Of a DNA stretch of 64,000 bases, positions 24,101 through 34,236 are shown in pieces (position 1 is the first letter of the stretch; each line of letters starts with the position of its first letter). The translations under genes and the position numbers were made by a program. The notes under the pieces are model-generated. The model saw nothing but the letters and a program-made list of their open reading frames with translations, was not told the DNA's origin and ran no database searches. The DNA is from Syngnathus acus (taxonomy: Eukaryota > Chordata > Actinopteri > Syngnathiformes > Syngnathidae): assembly GCF_901709675.1 (NCBI RefSeq), contig NC_051096.1:4429001-4493000 (forward strand), in the 5' to 3' direction.

Positions 24101-27100
24101 ATTAATACTTTGCTGTTATTACATTTTTTCTTTTTTGTGTGGGGAAATGAGTCTTGCATGTTAACAAGTGATCAACTTCGGGACATCATCATGCAAATTA
24201 TTCTTAATTGTTCCTAAGTGGCTCTGACTGATTTACATTCCATTATTCTGACACATTTGTTTAGAAATAAAAACAACAAAAAATTTACTAAACACTATTT
24301 TTCATGACAAACCATCAGGTGACAATAGATCTTCCAAAAGTGGTTAGCTAGCTATACATCCAGAAGTGATCATCATTATCGTCACTCGCAGTGATGTTGT
24401 TACCATATTACACTAAGTGCATCGGGAGCTTTCTCACAGCGGGAGGTCTATCATCCCAAATCTGGATGTTCACTATACGGTGCATATTGGATTGCTCATG
24501 AATCCGACCATATGGGCGTGCAATTTCATTTGAAGAAATCATACAAATTTGTTTCGGGATACTCACCGATGCAGGCGTGTACGCGGACGGTCAGCTGGGT
24601 TCGTAAAACAACACTGTGCTTTTTCCCTCTGGACCTGCGGGAGATAAAAAATACACATGTGAACGTTGTATTATTATATTATTTCTTTTATTCTATTTTC
24701 TATTTTATTATTCTATCCAGTGTCACATGTTTTGGGGTCATGTTTTAGTTGCACCTGTTGTGGTCAGTCTTGTTCCTGATCTCTATTGATTAGCTCCCGA
24801 AGGCGGGCACTCGTGGCGTGTTCATGTGTGCCTCGTTGTCTCATTAGTTGACTTGTATTTACTAACCTGGTTTTGCAGGGTGTCTGTTTGTTCGTTTCGC
24901 AACTCACATTCCACATGTCATGTCATGATTGTTGTCGTGATGACTGTCTTGATTCCTCATGTTTTTTTGTGACTTTGAATGCTGACTGTTTTATGACTTT
25001 GCTAATTTTGTACAGTCCCTTGTCTGTCTTGTTTTGGAAATAATTTCCTACCAATTGTGTGGCAGGAGTGGCATTTTAAAATTTGTTTTTGTTATATTCA
25101 AAGATGCCACACAATCGTGGGTATTTTTCACATGGATTTTGTATCAAGTTTGACAAACAAAAACCTAGACCCCCTATTTTGATAACCATCTGAGACAAAA
25201 AGATGAGACAGCAGGACTGCAGACAAAACACTCATTTTTTAGTCAGAAAAACAAAATGAGTACATGACAGGAAAGCCTGATGGTATTTTGCGCAAACAAA
25301 TCAAACTCAATGTTTTCATCCAACCTGGTCTTAATCTTTAACTCCCATCATGATAACCGAGAGAAAAACACTCCAGAATATCTTTTCTGGATTCTTGATA
25401 ACTACCATCCAGCAAAACTTAAAGTGAACCTGCTTGGTTGTTGATGGAAAAACACAAATGTTCTCTCATCGTATTATCCTGGAAAGATACACATAGCTTC
25501 TTAAAATATATTTTGACATTTACATTTTAGGTTTTGTTCCACTCTGCAACATTGTTGTGCCCATCTTCTTTCCCTTTGTACACTATCAACTCAGTTGTGA
25601 CGACAAGCCGCCGGAAGCACTGGAAATTCCGCCTAGATTCTATTTTGCTTGCGGATTAAATAATCAGGATTAGGCAAATAGTCCTTCACTGATAAGAAAA
25701 ATGTGGAAGAGTGGGGAAATATGTTTTTGGGGGAGTCGTGCATTTCAAATGCCTCAACCAAGTTAAACCCAACCCCACTTTATGACTCATTGACCGATTG
25801 TAACCTTTGTTTAAAAAAAACAAAAAAAACAAATCCGCATTGATTGAAAGTCACACTGTTCCAATCCAACCGGTTGCTCCACTTAAAAAAAGTCACGCCT
25901 TTATTCACCTGTCTGTTATGTGAAAGCATAGCTGACAAAGCAGACACATGAGCCAAACACCCAAGCACACAGACGCAGGTTTTGTGGTTTTGTCTTTGCT
26001 TAGCGAGCTGCCGCCGGCAACTTGACAGATCCGCATACCACAAATCTCTGCTAAGACTTAAATGGTGCCGACTCGAATCTGGCCAAAGTTGATAAAATGG
26101 TCTGGAGTACCGTATTTTCCGGACTATAAGGTGCACCTAAAAACCTAAGATTTTCTCAAAATCCGACAGTGCGTCTTATAGTCCGGTACGCCTTATATAT
26201 GGACCAAATTCCTAAACTTAAACTGGCCCGAAGCATTGTGTCATGAAATCAATCATAAGTGGCCTGCTGAAGACTGAATCGTGAATCAAAAAGACTATGG
26301 ATCATTATTTTGTGATTATAAAGTAATTTGTTGCGTCTGATTTGATTTGGATTAAAAATCTGACATGATGCATTAATGGTGCGCCTTATAGTCCGGTGCG
26401 CCTTACATAAGGACAAAGTTTTAAAATGGGCCATTCATTGAAGGTGCGCCTTATAGTCCGGAAAATACGGTAGGTTATAAGGGTGAAGAAAGCCACCAGC
26501 AGGTGACACACATGAACTACTCGGGATTGCTTTATTCATTAAAATGCACAGTTGGTGCAATATGAGTTGTCGGGAAAGAAGGAAGGAAATTAGTACGTGT
26601 GTTTCCACAGTGCTTCATACTTTCCATGAACTTCTGCTCCGAAGAAAACCATATCAAGCTGCTTATGATTCTTCCCTGTTATATTAGAATGGGAGCAGTT
26701 TGTGTTGCTTGTTTATATAAATGGATGTATTCCCACAGCGTGTGATAAATGATGATATGAAGAAGCCATCTCACCCTGTTTCATCTTGCAGGAAGCCTTC
26801 CAGCTCGTCCCTTTGCTCTGCCAAGGAGGACTCCAAGTCCAGATAGGTGCCATTGTGGGAAAGCTGCAGCGCACAATCATCGAGCTATGGAAAATAGAAA
26901 GACGTGGTGTTAAAGCTCAATACGACAAAATGCTGAATCATTAAGTCTTGAAAGTTTCTCGCAATTCCTTCGAGTTCTGCTACAATGGCTGGTCTCCACT
27001 TCATTGTTGCAGATGTTTCAAAGCGTTTTGGAACATGAGTGAAAACGGCGGGAGGGCTGTTTTTCATGTGGCTTCGTTTTTATGTACTAAGGAATTATCG

Positions 27101-30100
27101 TTGGCGGTTATAAATAAAATCTGCACAACATAAAACTCAAACAAGAAAGGGAACAAAGAAGGATGGTTTAATTCAACATGTGAACATAAAGAAGTCTAAA
27201 GTGTAAAACGTGTGTATGGAAATCAATGTCCTGCTGCTAAAATGCATCGGTGACATCTGCTATTACTTGATCCAGTACATTGTGCGTCAGTCGCTCCATT
27301 ACATTGTGTAACTGGAAACCCTGCTGTGTTTAAAACCAGGTGCACAAGAATATATCCGTACACCATTGATGTTTATGAGCGCAAGTTGATAGCAGGTGCT
27401 AAGAGTATCCCGGTAACAATGCATAATAAGTAACATATGTCATCCCATTTATTTATTTCTGATGAATGAGATCCGAGTCAAAAGTGTTGAATTAGAATTT
27501 GACCTGGAATGGTCGCCGGGTGTGATGCCAAACGATTGCCCGGCCGAGGAATATGACGACACACTGTGAGCGCCGGGCGCTGATCACAAGACCCGCCGCG
27601 GGCCCTCGAACTCGGAAACAGAGACGGTCCGACTGGCGGCGTAAATATAACCTTGCTATATTTACTTGTGGTTGCGTCCACTCAGGAGCCCAAGGGGAGG
27701 TGTGTCTGTGAAGCCTGGGAGTTGTGAGGCTAGTTCTATTATGGAGATTGTCAAATTTAGAAATCATCCAAAAGTATGAACAGGCCACCAAGCAAGGGTG
27801 CTGACTTTTTGTCTTGTTCTAGTTCCTCTCTCATTTTAATCTGAGCCAAATCCTAATCCAACAACGGAGGAAAGGCAAAACATGGGACAGTAAATAATCA
27901 GACACAACCCTGATTAAAAACGCAGTCGATAAAGCGGATTAAAATGCACTTGGAGTTGCGTTTCCGTGTTTGACGCCGCCGTATTATTAAAACGACAGCC
28001 AATTTGCTCATCGAGTTGTTTACCTGATTCTCGGTCATGCTTAAAATCTTTAGCATGCTGCACATAATTGACAATTAAATTGCATGTAAATTAAATTACA
28101 CAACTTTGCATTATGGTTCGTGCTTTGTGAGTTGTGCTAAAATAGTTTGTATGACCAAATTCGGGGAGGGGGGGGGGGGTGAGAACAAAGGGGTTGTTAA
28201 TCACGTCCTGCCCTACTGCCCCAATTTGAAGTTGAAATAAGACAAAAGCATTTCTTGCGCCTAATCTGTCCCACATTATTCAGCACATTTAGCGCCGCTT
28301 TCATTCCACAAATACCGCGCAGCTACTTTTATCCTAGTCGAGTGTCTCAGTAGACGAGTAAAACTAATAACTGGGGGTCTCATGTTCTCAAAACTCTCCG
28401 GTGGGCGGACTGGATGGAGTTCCAGTAGCAACTGTAAGGTCCCAGGCTGTGCCCAAAAACACTTAGTAGCGAGTATTATTTACACTCATTTAATCAAACT
28501 CTCCCCCGAAGTGGAGAGTAATTATTTCCATGTTAGAATAACATCGAGCATGGTAACGGCCTCCTTATGTAACTTGGACTTTTAAGAACTTTCTCAAGGC
28601 AATCAGAGTTGCATAAGTGAACACAGCCACAATTTTAAGAGGGTGTGCACACTTTTGCAATAATTGCTGCATTTTTTTTTATTTAAATTGTCTTGATTAA
28701 CAAATCTTTTACAGTAATTGGCATCTGCAACATCGCCAACTAGTGGCCTGGCATGCACAATACAACATTTGAAGTTGTTTTGGAGAATTTCCGTGCTTAT
28801 GGGATTACTTTGACAACACGTGAAAAAAACATTCTTACTGTTGACGTGTAAACGTACCCGCATTCCACGCCGGTCTTTCCTCGCGTGTGTTTAAGTGTGT
28901 ACAAACTGGTGCGTGGTCAAAGAGGTAGAGGAAGGAGACAGGGGGGAAGAGGTCAGGAAAACCATGTCACCCAAAGTGAGAAGAACAAAGTGTTGCAGGC
29001 ATCCGGGCCTGGCCCGCAGGAATTCTGGGACAAGTGACCTATACTTTATGTGTAACCCAGCTGGCCATGCACATAGTCACAACATAATAATACAGTAGGA
29101 TTTTCTGAGAGAAGGACACAGGAGGTTATTTTGCTTTGACAAAGAGACGCTATCAAATATCACCCCCCTTAAAAAAAAAATAAAAAAAATAAACATTCAT
29201 TAAGTGTAAAACCGCTGACATTTTTCAACAACATAATCCCAATTAAGTCTCTTAAGCATTAGACGAGGGGAAAAAGTGCAACTTTTCAGTTTCATCCCTA
29301 TAATCTAAAGTCAGTCTCCGGTTGCCATCGCGCACCAAATTGCAAACACGAACACAAGCCGTTGCCATCTGTCCATGTCAAGGTTGTAATCATAAGCTTT
29401 TCTGCGCTGTGGGCCATTTTTCATTTGTTTTGCGGCTTTTAAAATACGGGGGAAGCTCAAGATGGACTGGTCTGGAAAACCACTTTGCTGTCGAAAGTGG
29501 GTTTGCTGTCAGAGTTGTGTGCAAGCACTTCAACTCTCTTTAAGGCTCCCCCTTTTTTTTTTTTTTTTAATATACACCTTCAACTTTTTTTTCTTACAGT
29601 AAAAACAATGTCACATATCTGGTCGGAACCGACGATGTGAGTGGTTGGAAGGAATGCGGCGCTGTTTGGGAGTTTTCCCTCGGGCTCCTTTTGGACCTTT
29701 TCACATGGCCATCAGAAATTGACAGTGACCACTATACACCTGTGTGTCAGGCTATTTGTTGGGCTCGTGTCTAGTTAAATGAAGATGCTGGAGGATAGTT
29801 GGACTAATAATGGCTGCCTGTCAACAAAGATTTACAGATCTTTACACGTGCATAATCTTATTTCTAGTCCTCGCCTAAAATATGGCCACCATGGGATTAA
29901 ATGAGTTGTTTATCATGAGAAAAATGACATTTGTGGTGGAGTTTGTTGCTACTGTAAGCCTGGAGGAAAATATTTGAAATATATTTCACCCCATGAGACT
30001 GCTAGTTGATTATGAAGACACCATTTTTACTTTTGCTGATATAGAGCAGTCATTTTTTTAAAGATTATTTACACAAACATCTGAACTTCTAGTACAGTTT

Positions 30101-30288
30101 ATCAGTACTTTTAGAAGTCTTACCTTGTGTGGAGCCTTCAGGAGCCGGTGGATGCCTGCAAGTTGGTTGATGAGGGGGATGTCCTCCCTGAAGGTGTACA
30201 GCGGCGGTCGGGTCGGTTCTGGAAAATTAGTGCTGTTGAACGGATCGGTGTCGTCTAAAAACTGAATCCTGCACACAAACGTGGCCAT
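5810..30288 (-). CDS. fhod3: Formin homology 2 domain containing 3 (FHOD-family formin), complete
   Basis: Actin-nucleating and capping formin of the FHOD subfamily, which in vertebrates acts in sarcomere and stress-fibre assembly. I traced 29 coding exons: 30288-30124, 26884-26775, 24634-24567, 15244-15177, 14929-14824, 14750-14656, 14586-14475, 14393-14299, 14237-14094, 14028-13793, 12955-12839, 12731-12312, 11919-11860, 11762-11628, 11555-11505, 10951-10740, 10304-9996, 9904-9195, 9044-8907, 8419-8261, 8199-8017, 7571-7452, 7366-7205, 7132-6942, 6867-6657, 6509-6486, 6343-6193, 6127-5963 and 5892-5810. All junctions are GT-AG and phases agree throughout, giving 4800 nt and 1599 residues. 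Domain order: N-terminal GTPase-binding-like region and FH3/DID (about 1-400), an acidic Glu-rich stretch (732-834), proline-rich FH1 (about 991-1057), FH2 (about 1060-1459), then DAD with a basic tail. FHOD3 rather than FHOD1 is inferred from the start [17 protein letters not shown] and the tail [12 protein letters not shown]. Alternative exons may be missed. Confidence 0.93.
6486..6509 (-). other. fhod3: fhod3 24-bp microexon encoding SDDEEESE (CK2-type site)
   Basis: An acceptor ending GTGTAG precedes 24 nt (TCC GAT GAC GAA GAG GAG AGC GAG), followed by the donor GTACCT. The exon is phase 0 on both sides, so skipping or including it keeps the frame. It encodes SDDEEESE, residues 1460-1467 of my model. 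The muscle isoform of mammalian FHOD3 contains an extra eight residues of the form T(D/E)5xE, a CK2 site, at the equivalent place after the FH2 domain. Here Ser replaces Thr, and CK2 can use either. Muscle-specific inclusion is inferred from that homology. Confidence 0.8.
6657..9044 (-). other. fhod3: fhod3 FH2 domain exons
   Basis: Seven exons (9044-8907, 8419-8261, 8199-8017, 7571-7452, 7366-7205, 7132-6942 and 6867-6657) encode most of the FH2 dimer that binds actin barbed ends. Diagnostic pieces are [16 protein letters not shown] (lasso/linker side), [13 protein letters not shown] with the conserved actin-contacting Ile, [46 protein letters not shown] and [19 protein letters not shown]. 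The donor of 7366-7205 is the weak GTCGGC but is required by the frame. Confidence 0.93.
9195..9904 (-). other. fhod3: fhod3 FH1 exon (polyproline)
   Basis: This 710-bp exon is the largest of the gene. It carries [21 protein letters not shown], then five or more polyproline blocks up to eight prolines long, then the first FH2 residues TIRLFWNE. The FH1 blocks recruit profilin-actin. The antisense strand is therefore glycine-rich and open over a long stretch, but it is not a gene. Confidence 0.92.
9996..10304 (-). other. fhod3: fhod3 Glu-rich acidic exon
   Basis: This 309-bp exon encodes about 100 residues dominated by Glu, with runs such as [18 protein letters not shown], then a Ser-rich end ([15 protein letters not shown]). 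It reads as a disordered, highly charged linker between the FH3 half and FH1. Low complexity makes length variation between species likely. Confidence 0.85.
12312..12731 (-). other. fhod3: fhod3 Ser/Pro-rich central exon with internal repeat
   Basis: This 420-bp exon was set by a strong polypyrimidine acceptor (CTCTCCTTAG) and by phase agreement with its neighbours. It encodes [11 protein letters not shown], then two copies of [10 protein letters not shown] separated by PPLTPL, then [13 protein letters not shown]. Mammalian FHOD3 has alternatively used central exons in this region. Usage in this fish is unknown. Confidence 0.75.
13243..13377. repeat. Two-unit tandem repeat with (AAAAT)n
   Basis: The phrase CATCAATGTTAATTTTAC occurs twice about 72 bp apart. 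Each copy is followed by AAAAT pentamers. It lies in the fhod3 intron 12956-13792. Confidence 0.6.
13793..14929 (-). other. fhod3: fhod3 FH3/DID exons
   Basis: Six exons (14929-14824, 14750-14656, 14586-14475, 14393-14299, 14237-14094 and 14028-13793) encode the armadillo-like FH3/DID region. Diagnostic pieces are [71 protein letters not shown] and [14 protein letters not shown]. The last exon adds the [16 protein letters not shown] basic Ser-rich segment. The donor after NIYE is the weak GTTTGT. Confidence 0.93.
18172..18402 (-). mobile_element. Degenerate LINE reverse-transcriptase fragment
   Basis: On the minus strand a 76-codon stretch contains [16 protein letters not shown], which matches the conserved GVPQGS block of non-LTR retrotransposon reverse transcriptases. 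A later INTWMN matches the block that normally follows the catalytic region. The catalytic YADD motif is lost (LLYSLK in its place), so the copy is dead. It is most like the L2/Rex-type LINEs of fish. It lies inside fhod3 intron 3. Confidence 0.6.
20165..20563 (+). mobile_element. MITE, TACCGTATTTTCCGG family, copy 1
   Basis: The ends are TACCGTATTTTCCGGACTAT and its imperfect inverse GTCCGGAAAATACAGTA. Subterminal blocks repeat the GGCGCACC/GGACTATAAGG words. The internal sequence (TTAATCCAAATCAAATCATT and following) is shared with the other copies. There is no coding capacity. Flanking TA suggests a TA target site, but this is not proven. It lies in fhod3 intron 3. Confidence 0.85.
21891..22117 (+). 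mobile_element. Truncated hAT-like element
   Basis: It begins CACAGGTGTCAAACTCAAGG and continues with CGGCCCGCCACATCATTTTA. This is the reverse complement of the right end of the full element at 50219-50527. Similarity stops near 22117 and the second terminal repeat is missing. It lies in fhod3 intron 3. Confidence 0.75.
24567..24634 (-). other. fhod3: fhod3 coding exon 3
   Basis: A 68-bp isolated exon encoding [18 protein letters not shown] and HACI. It is flanked by CCGCAG and GTGAGT and lies between two large introns. It is too short for open-frame scans but matches the FHOD N-terminal region, and its phases (2 in, 1 out) agree with its neighbours. Confidence 0.92.
26108..26472 (-). mobile_element. 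MITE, TACCGTATTTTCCGG family, copy 2
   Basis: Same family as copy 1 in inverted orientation, with ends TACCGTATTTTCCGG and CCGGAAAATACGGTA. It lacks an internal stretch of about 34 bp present in the copy at 54211. It lies in fhod3 intron 2. Confidence 0.85.
26775..26884 (-). other. fhod3: fhod3 coding exon 2
   Basis: A 110-bp exon encoding [18 protein letters not shown], then [19 protein letters not shown]. It is flanked by CCATAG and GTGAGA, and phase 0 in fits exon 1 exactly. It belongs to the N-terminal GTPase-binding-like fold of FHOD proteins. Confidence 0.93.
28168..28180. repeat. Poly-G run in fhod3 intron 1
   Basis: A short G homopolymer. The rest of intron 1 (26885-30123) shows no recognisable gene or named repeat. 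Confidence 0.6.
30124..30288 (-). other. fhod3: fhod3 coding exon 1 with start codon
   Basis: A 55-codon exon from [17 protein letters not shown] to HRLLKAPHK, then GTAAGA. The start was chosen because it matches the known FHOD3 N-terminus and the context is GCACCATGG. An upstream in-frame ATG adds 28 residues with no family match. Confidence 0.93.
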
Positions 30289-30503
30289 GGTGCATCCATG
30301 CAAGTGGTTGCCAGCTTTCCCCGGGCTCCTCAGCTCAATATGCTGGTAACTAAAACAAACAAGCGTCGTCAAGTGGGCAACCCGGGACCCAGGCTTGATC
30401 CGATGGACTGCCGGTCACTCGCTATGCTGTCTCTCGTCTTCTGCTGCAGATTTTTTTTTTTTTTTTTTGCACTGCCCTGTTTTATTCTGGGATAGGCAGG
30501 TGG

Positions 30504-30513
30504 CCAATAAAGG
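30504..30513 (-). promoter_or_regulatory. Candidate CArG box upstream of fhod3
   Basis: CCTTTATTGG on the minus strand fits the SRF consensus CC(A/T)6GG with no mismatch. It lies about 220 bp upstream of the fhod3 start codon. SRF binding is inferred from the motif only. Confidence 0.4.
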
Positions 30514-31220
30514 GGGACGTAGGCGGACTCCAGCAGCCTGGTGCCGGAGAGTGTCTGTCTGACACTGACAGCCGCTCCACTGTCTGTATGAGAGTAAATC
30601 CACCTCCCTCCCCCCCTCTCCTCGTCTCTCATGCGAGCACACACGCACTTGCACTCGAAGTGTGACGCATCAATTGCCCTTATTTTCTGTGTCTCTGTGT
30701 TTATATTCCAAAGAAAAAGTATTTGTCCCTCATGTAATTTACATATATGTTCAATATGTGTAACTCAAAAGCTTGTAACTCTTATTTCAGCTCGTGTTGT
30801 AGTTGCAGTTATTGTTGGGATTTTATTTAAATATGGGAAAGCTTGCAAGTGGCCTCAATAAATCGACTTTTGACTCGCTGAAAAATATTTCTGGATTTTT
30901 AACATTTGTATTTGGTTAATTTCAGGTAGATAGACTGTGGCTCGTCAATAGAGGGCGTTAGTGCACCGTTCACCACGAACATTACTTTCCTCGGAGCTAT
31001 ATAGGTGGATAGAGCATATAATATAAATATTTGTTGATTTTAGATTAGCAAAATATGCATATACAGAGACGGATTAACCAAACAATGTCATAAAAAGCAT
31101 GCACACTAAAGTTATGCCTTATTAATTGTCCACATTCTGACATTAGGAACCTCTGCTCACCGCGACGTCATATTACAGCGAAGCACACGTCTTTGTTTTT
31201 TTTTTTTTTAAATTATTTTT

Positions 31221-31386
31221 TATCTTTTATTTTATTTTTTACATCTTTGTCAGCTACTAATTTTAAAAAGGTTTGCACTTCCTCAAATTAAGTGTTTATT
31301 ATTATTATTGTTTTTTATCTTATTTTTTTTATTTTTTTACATCTTTGTCGGCTACTAATTTGAAAAAGGTTTGCACTTCCTCAAAA
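31221..31386. repeat. Local tandem duplication, unit about 98 bp
   Basis: The block ACATCTTTGTCAGCTACTAA with following GGTTTGCACTTCCTCAAA recurs about 98 bp later with a few substitutions. Confidence 0.75.
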
Positions 31387-31467
31387 TGTTTATCTGCAAA
31401 GTGCATTGTTAACCAATGGCGCCCTCTTAAGGCTCTAACTTTTAAATGCAAGCACCGCGGTGTTAAT

Positions 31468-31526
31468 CATCCATCCACACGCATTGATTTTCTACCACTA
31501 ATCTGGTTTCGGGTCACTGGTGAGCT
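31468..31526 (+). repeat. Degenerate teleost retroelement tail-like fragment
   Basis: CATCCATCC...TTTTCTACC...CTGGTTTCGGGTCACTGGTG resembles a very common fish repeat (CATCCATCCATTTTCTACC then GGGTCGCGGGG). It is short and degenerate. Confidence 0.4.
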
Positions 31527-34236
31527 GAATCATAAACCAACTCAAGTGCATCTGCCTTAATGTGTTACAATTTCACAAGTGCAGGTGAGATGGCAGGGAA
31601 TACAGACCAAATGATTTTTGACCCATCTCAGGAATTGAAACACCAGATGTCATAAGATCCAACATTTGGTGACTTGTGTAAATTATTCATCAGAAAACAA
31701 ATGATAGAAATGAGTCAGATGGTGATCTTCACCGTTACAGCTTGAATTGAAAATTGAACGCTCGACTTTGTCCTTCTCTATTGAAAAGCGGCTTGGGGAA
31801 AAAAAAAAAAAAAGGCTACAAATGCCGAGTTTTATGGACAGCGTAAGACGGTTTGTAGGATTGGTAAACTGGCCAATGAATCTCATTTTCTACTAGGGGG
31901 TCAGGCTATTGCCCTCAATTGCACACAGTAAAGCGTTTTAAAGCAGTTTGGATAAAAGCCCTATAAAAGTGCAGTCGCTTTATTGCTGGAGCTTCTTGCG
32001 TGTGAAAATTGTAAACACCATCTGTGCGTGGAAATCGACCTCAAACACTTGCCACATACTTCAGTTCTGTACAATAAATAAACATTTGAAACATGTATTT
32101 TTTTTAAACATATTTTCCAGTTCTATACAAGTGTTTGGTTCCTCATACAAAATCAAAAGAGTGAAGTAAACAGACTTCAACGTGACATGACAATTGTGTC
32201 ATATCAGCTGATTTATGATTTTACTGCTATCGGCAACACGCACACCTAAACAGACACAAAACAGTGTTGGCGGCGGAATGAACTCTCAACCCTGTGTTGA
32301 CTCCACCAGCATAATTGTCATCCATAATAATAAAACATAATAAAAACCATCTTTTTCAATATTACAATCATCCTCTATCTTTTTTTTTTTTAGCTGATTA
32401 CAGAAAAAAAAAGTCCTAATAACCAAGTTATCTTTTTATGTTTACCTTGGTGTGTCCGCTGATTTTTTTTATGATCCTAACTTGTCAACTGCTTGTGACC
32501 TTGAGGATTGAGTGATGGGTAATTTGGGCAAAAGATTGTTAGCCTGCTCTCTGAGTAAGCTAATGTTTGAAGGAACATTCGATTAGGTTACCATGGTTAC
32601 CATGACGTTATTAATCTTTATCCTATATCCAAGTATGAAGTACTTTTCTGGTCGTTTGTGACGACCGAGTTCAAATCAGTCGATGAATCCAGTCGACCTC
32701 AACTGAGGTAAAAAATGTCAAGAGACGTAACATGTCATCTTATCAGTGCGTGTAAGTCCCTCGACAAACCGTCCTGTTTATATGATGAACACTTATTTAG
32801 TGGATGGGTTTATTACCTCCACTTAGGTAATAAACAGCAAAGACCTTCAAAGATTCACTTGATAGAGTTTTTCCTGTCGCTAAAAACTAAGCTGTCAAAT
32901 CCTGATGGCCTCATTTATATTTGAATGATACCTAAAACAAAATTGAAAAAGTGAATGAAAAGGACTTTTTCCATTTTACTGTACATATTGTAAGCGAAAT
33001 TTAAGAAGCAAAGTTACAAGCATCCTTTTTTACTCGAAATAACTCCCCAAGCTGAGTAGCCTGGCTAAATGTTAGCTGCATCATTTCACACAGGATGCAT
33101 CTGATTTTACAATGTCATTTGTGTATGAAAATACGAGTCAATGTTTAACCTTTAGCGCAAGACATTGTTTTCCTATTTTTTTTTTTTTTTTATGAGACCT
33201 CTTAAAACCCTCTTACGTTACAGTAGTAGTTTTTTAATGTTTTTGCGTGACACAATTTCCGCAACCTAGCTATTTGTGTGGCTTGAAGTGATAAATATTG
33301 GAATAAAGTTTCAGATTTGAAATTTCCATTTTCAGTGTGTATATAATAAATATAAGAGGGTGACAATAACAAAAAAGAGTTTGACACTCCTACACTAAGC
33401 AATACGTAAAATATTTGCACATAACACTCCCACACACGCACGAGACTGTAAAACGTGATTGAAAACAAAGCACGAGCTGCATTATTAGCCAAAGCACGTT
33501 TAATGAAAGGGGCGGCCATTATTTAGAAACTACCCCTACCATCGGTTAATGATTGTACAAAATTGATTAGATCTATCCAAGTTGCTGTACACAGAGAAAA
33601 AAAAAAATCAAATAAAACCGCACAATGTTTCCGCACTGAAAAGTAACAACAGAACCTTGGCACTGGAGGAAATTAAATGAATAAAGCAATATAATTGTCA
33701 TAGCATGGTTAGATTAGATAAAAAATCAAGCATGGTTTGATAGTGAATGAGCATGCAAGGACAATCAAATTAAATATATTTAAATTTAAATAATATAAAA
33801 ATCAATTCATGTTTTTCCCAAAAGTGAATATTGTTTGAGAGCAAACCACATTTGTTTTATTTTTCTTTATAGAGAAATTGTGTTTATATATTATCTTATC
33901 ATCGCATCGACCCTTCGCCTCACAAAACGATGCGAGTCATATTTCTAGCGTCAGTGCAAAGTGTGGGTGACGACCAATCATGTGATGCATTAACCATTGT
34001 CAAGAAGGCGACACCTTTTCCCGCTCGACTTTGCTGACATGACATAATAAACATTTGGACAATGAGCTACTGATAACTGGAGCTCAGGTGCTGCAGGCCA
34101 CAGTAAATAACTCAACCCCCCTACTGGGAGCACGCAGTGGCGCTTGAAGAACTCGAGAGGGGAGGACGCTCCACACAAGGGAGGAGATTAACGTGCCGTA
34201 GCGACTGAGGGAACTCTCGACCGTGACACAATCAAC

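Larger units (their letters stand above)
15245..24566 (-). other. fhod3 intron 3 (9.3 kb)
   Basis: Large intron between the exon ending VRVHACI and the exon [11 protein letters not shown]. It contains a degenerate LINE reverse-transcriptase piece (18172-18402), a MITE (20165-20563), a truncated hAT-like element (21891-about 22117), an unrecognised block (about 22720-23515) and a C-run (about 23515-23530). No further coding exon was recognised. Confidence 0.8.
30514..34236. other. Intergenic region between fhod3 and slc6a19 copy 1
   Basis: The two genes are divergent, so both promoters should lie here. The region holds a local duplication (31221-31386), a degenerate SINE/LINE-tail-like fragment (31468-31526) and many A/T runs. 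No coding sequence was recognised. Confidence 0.6.
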
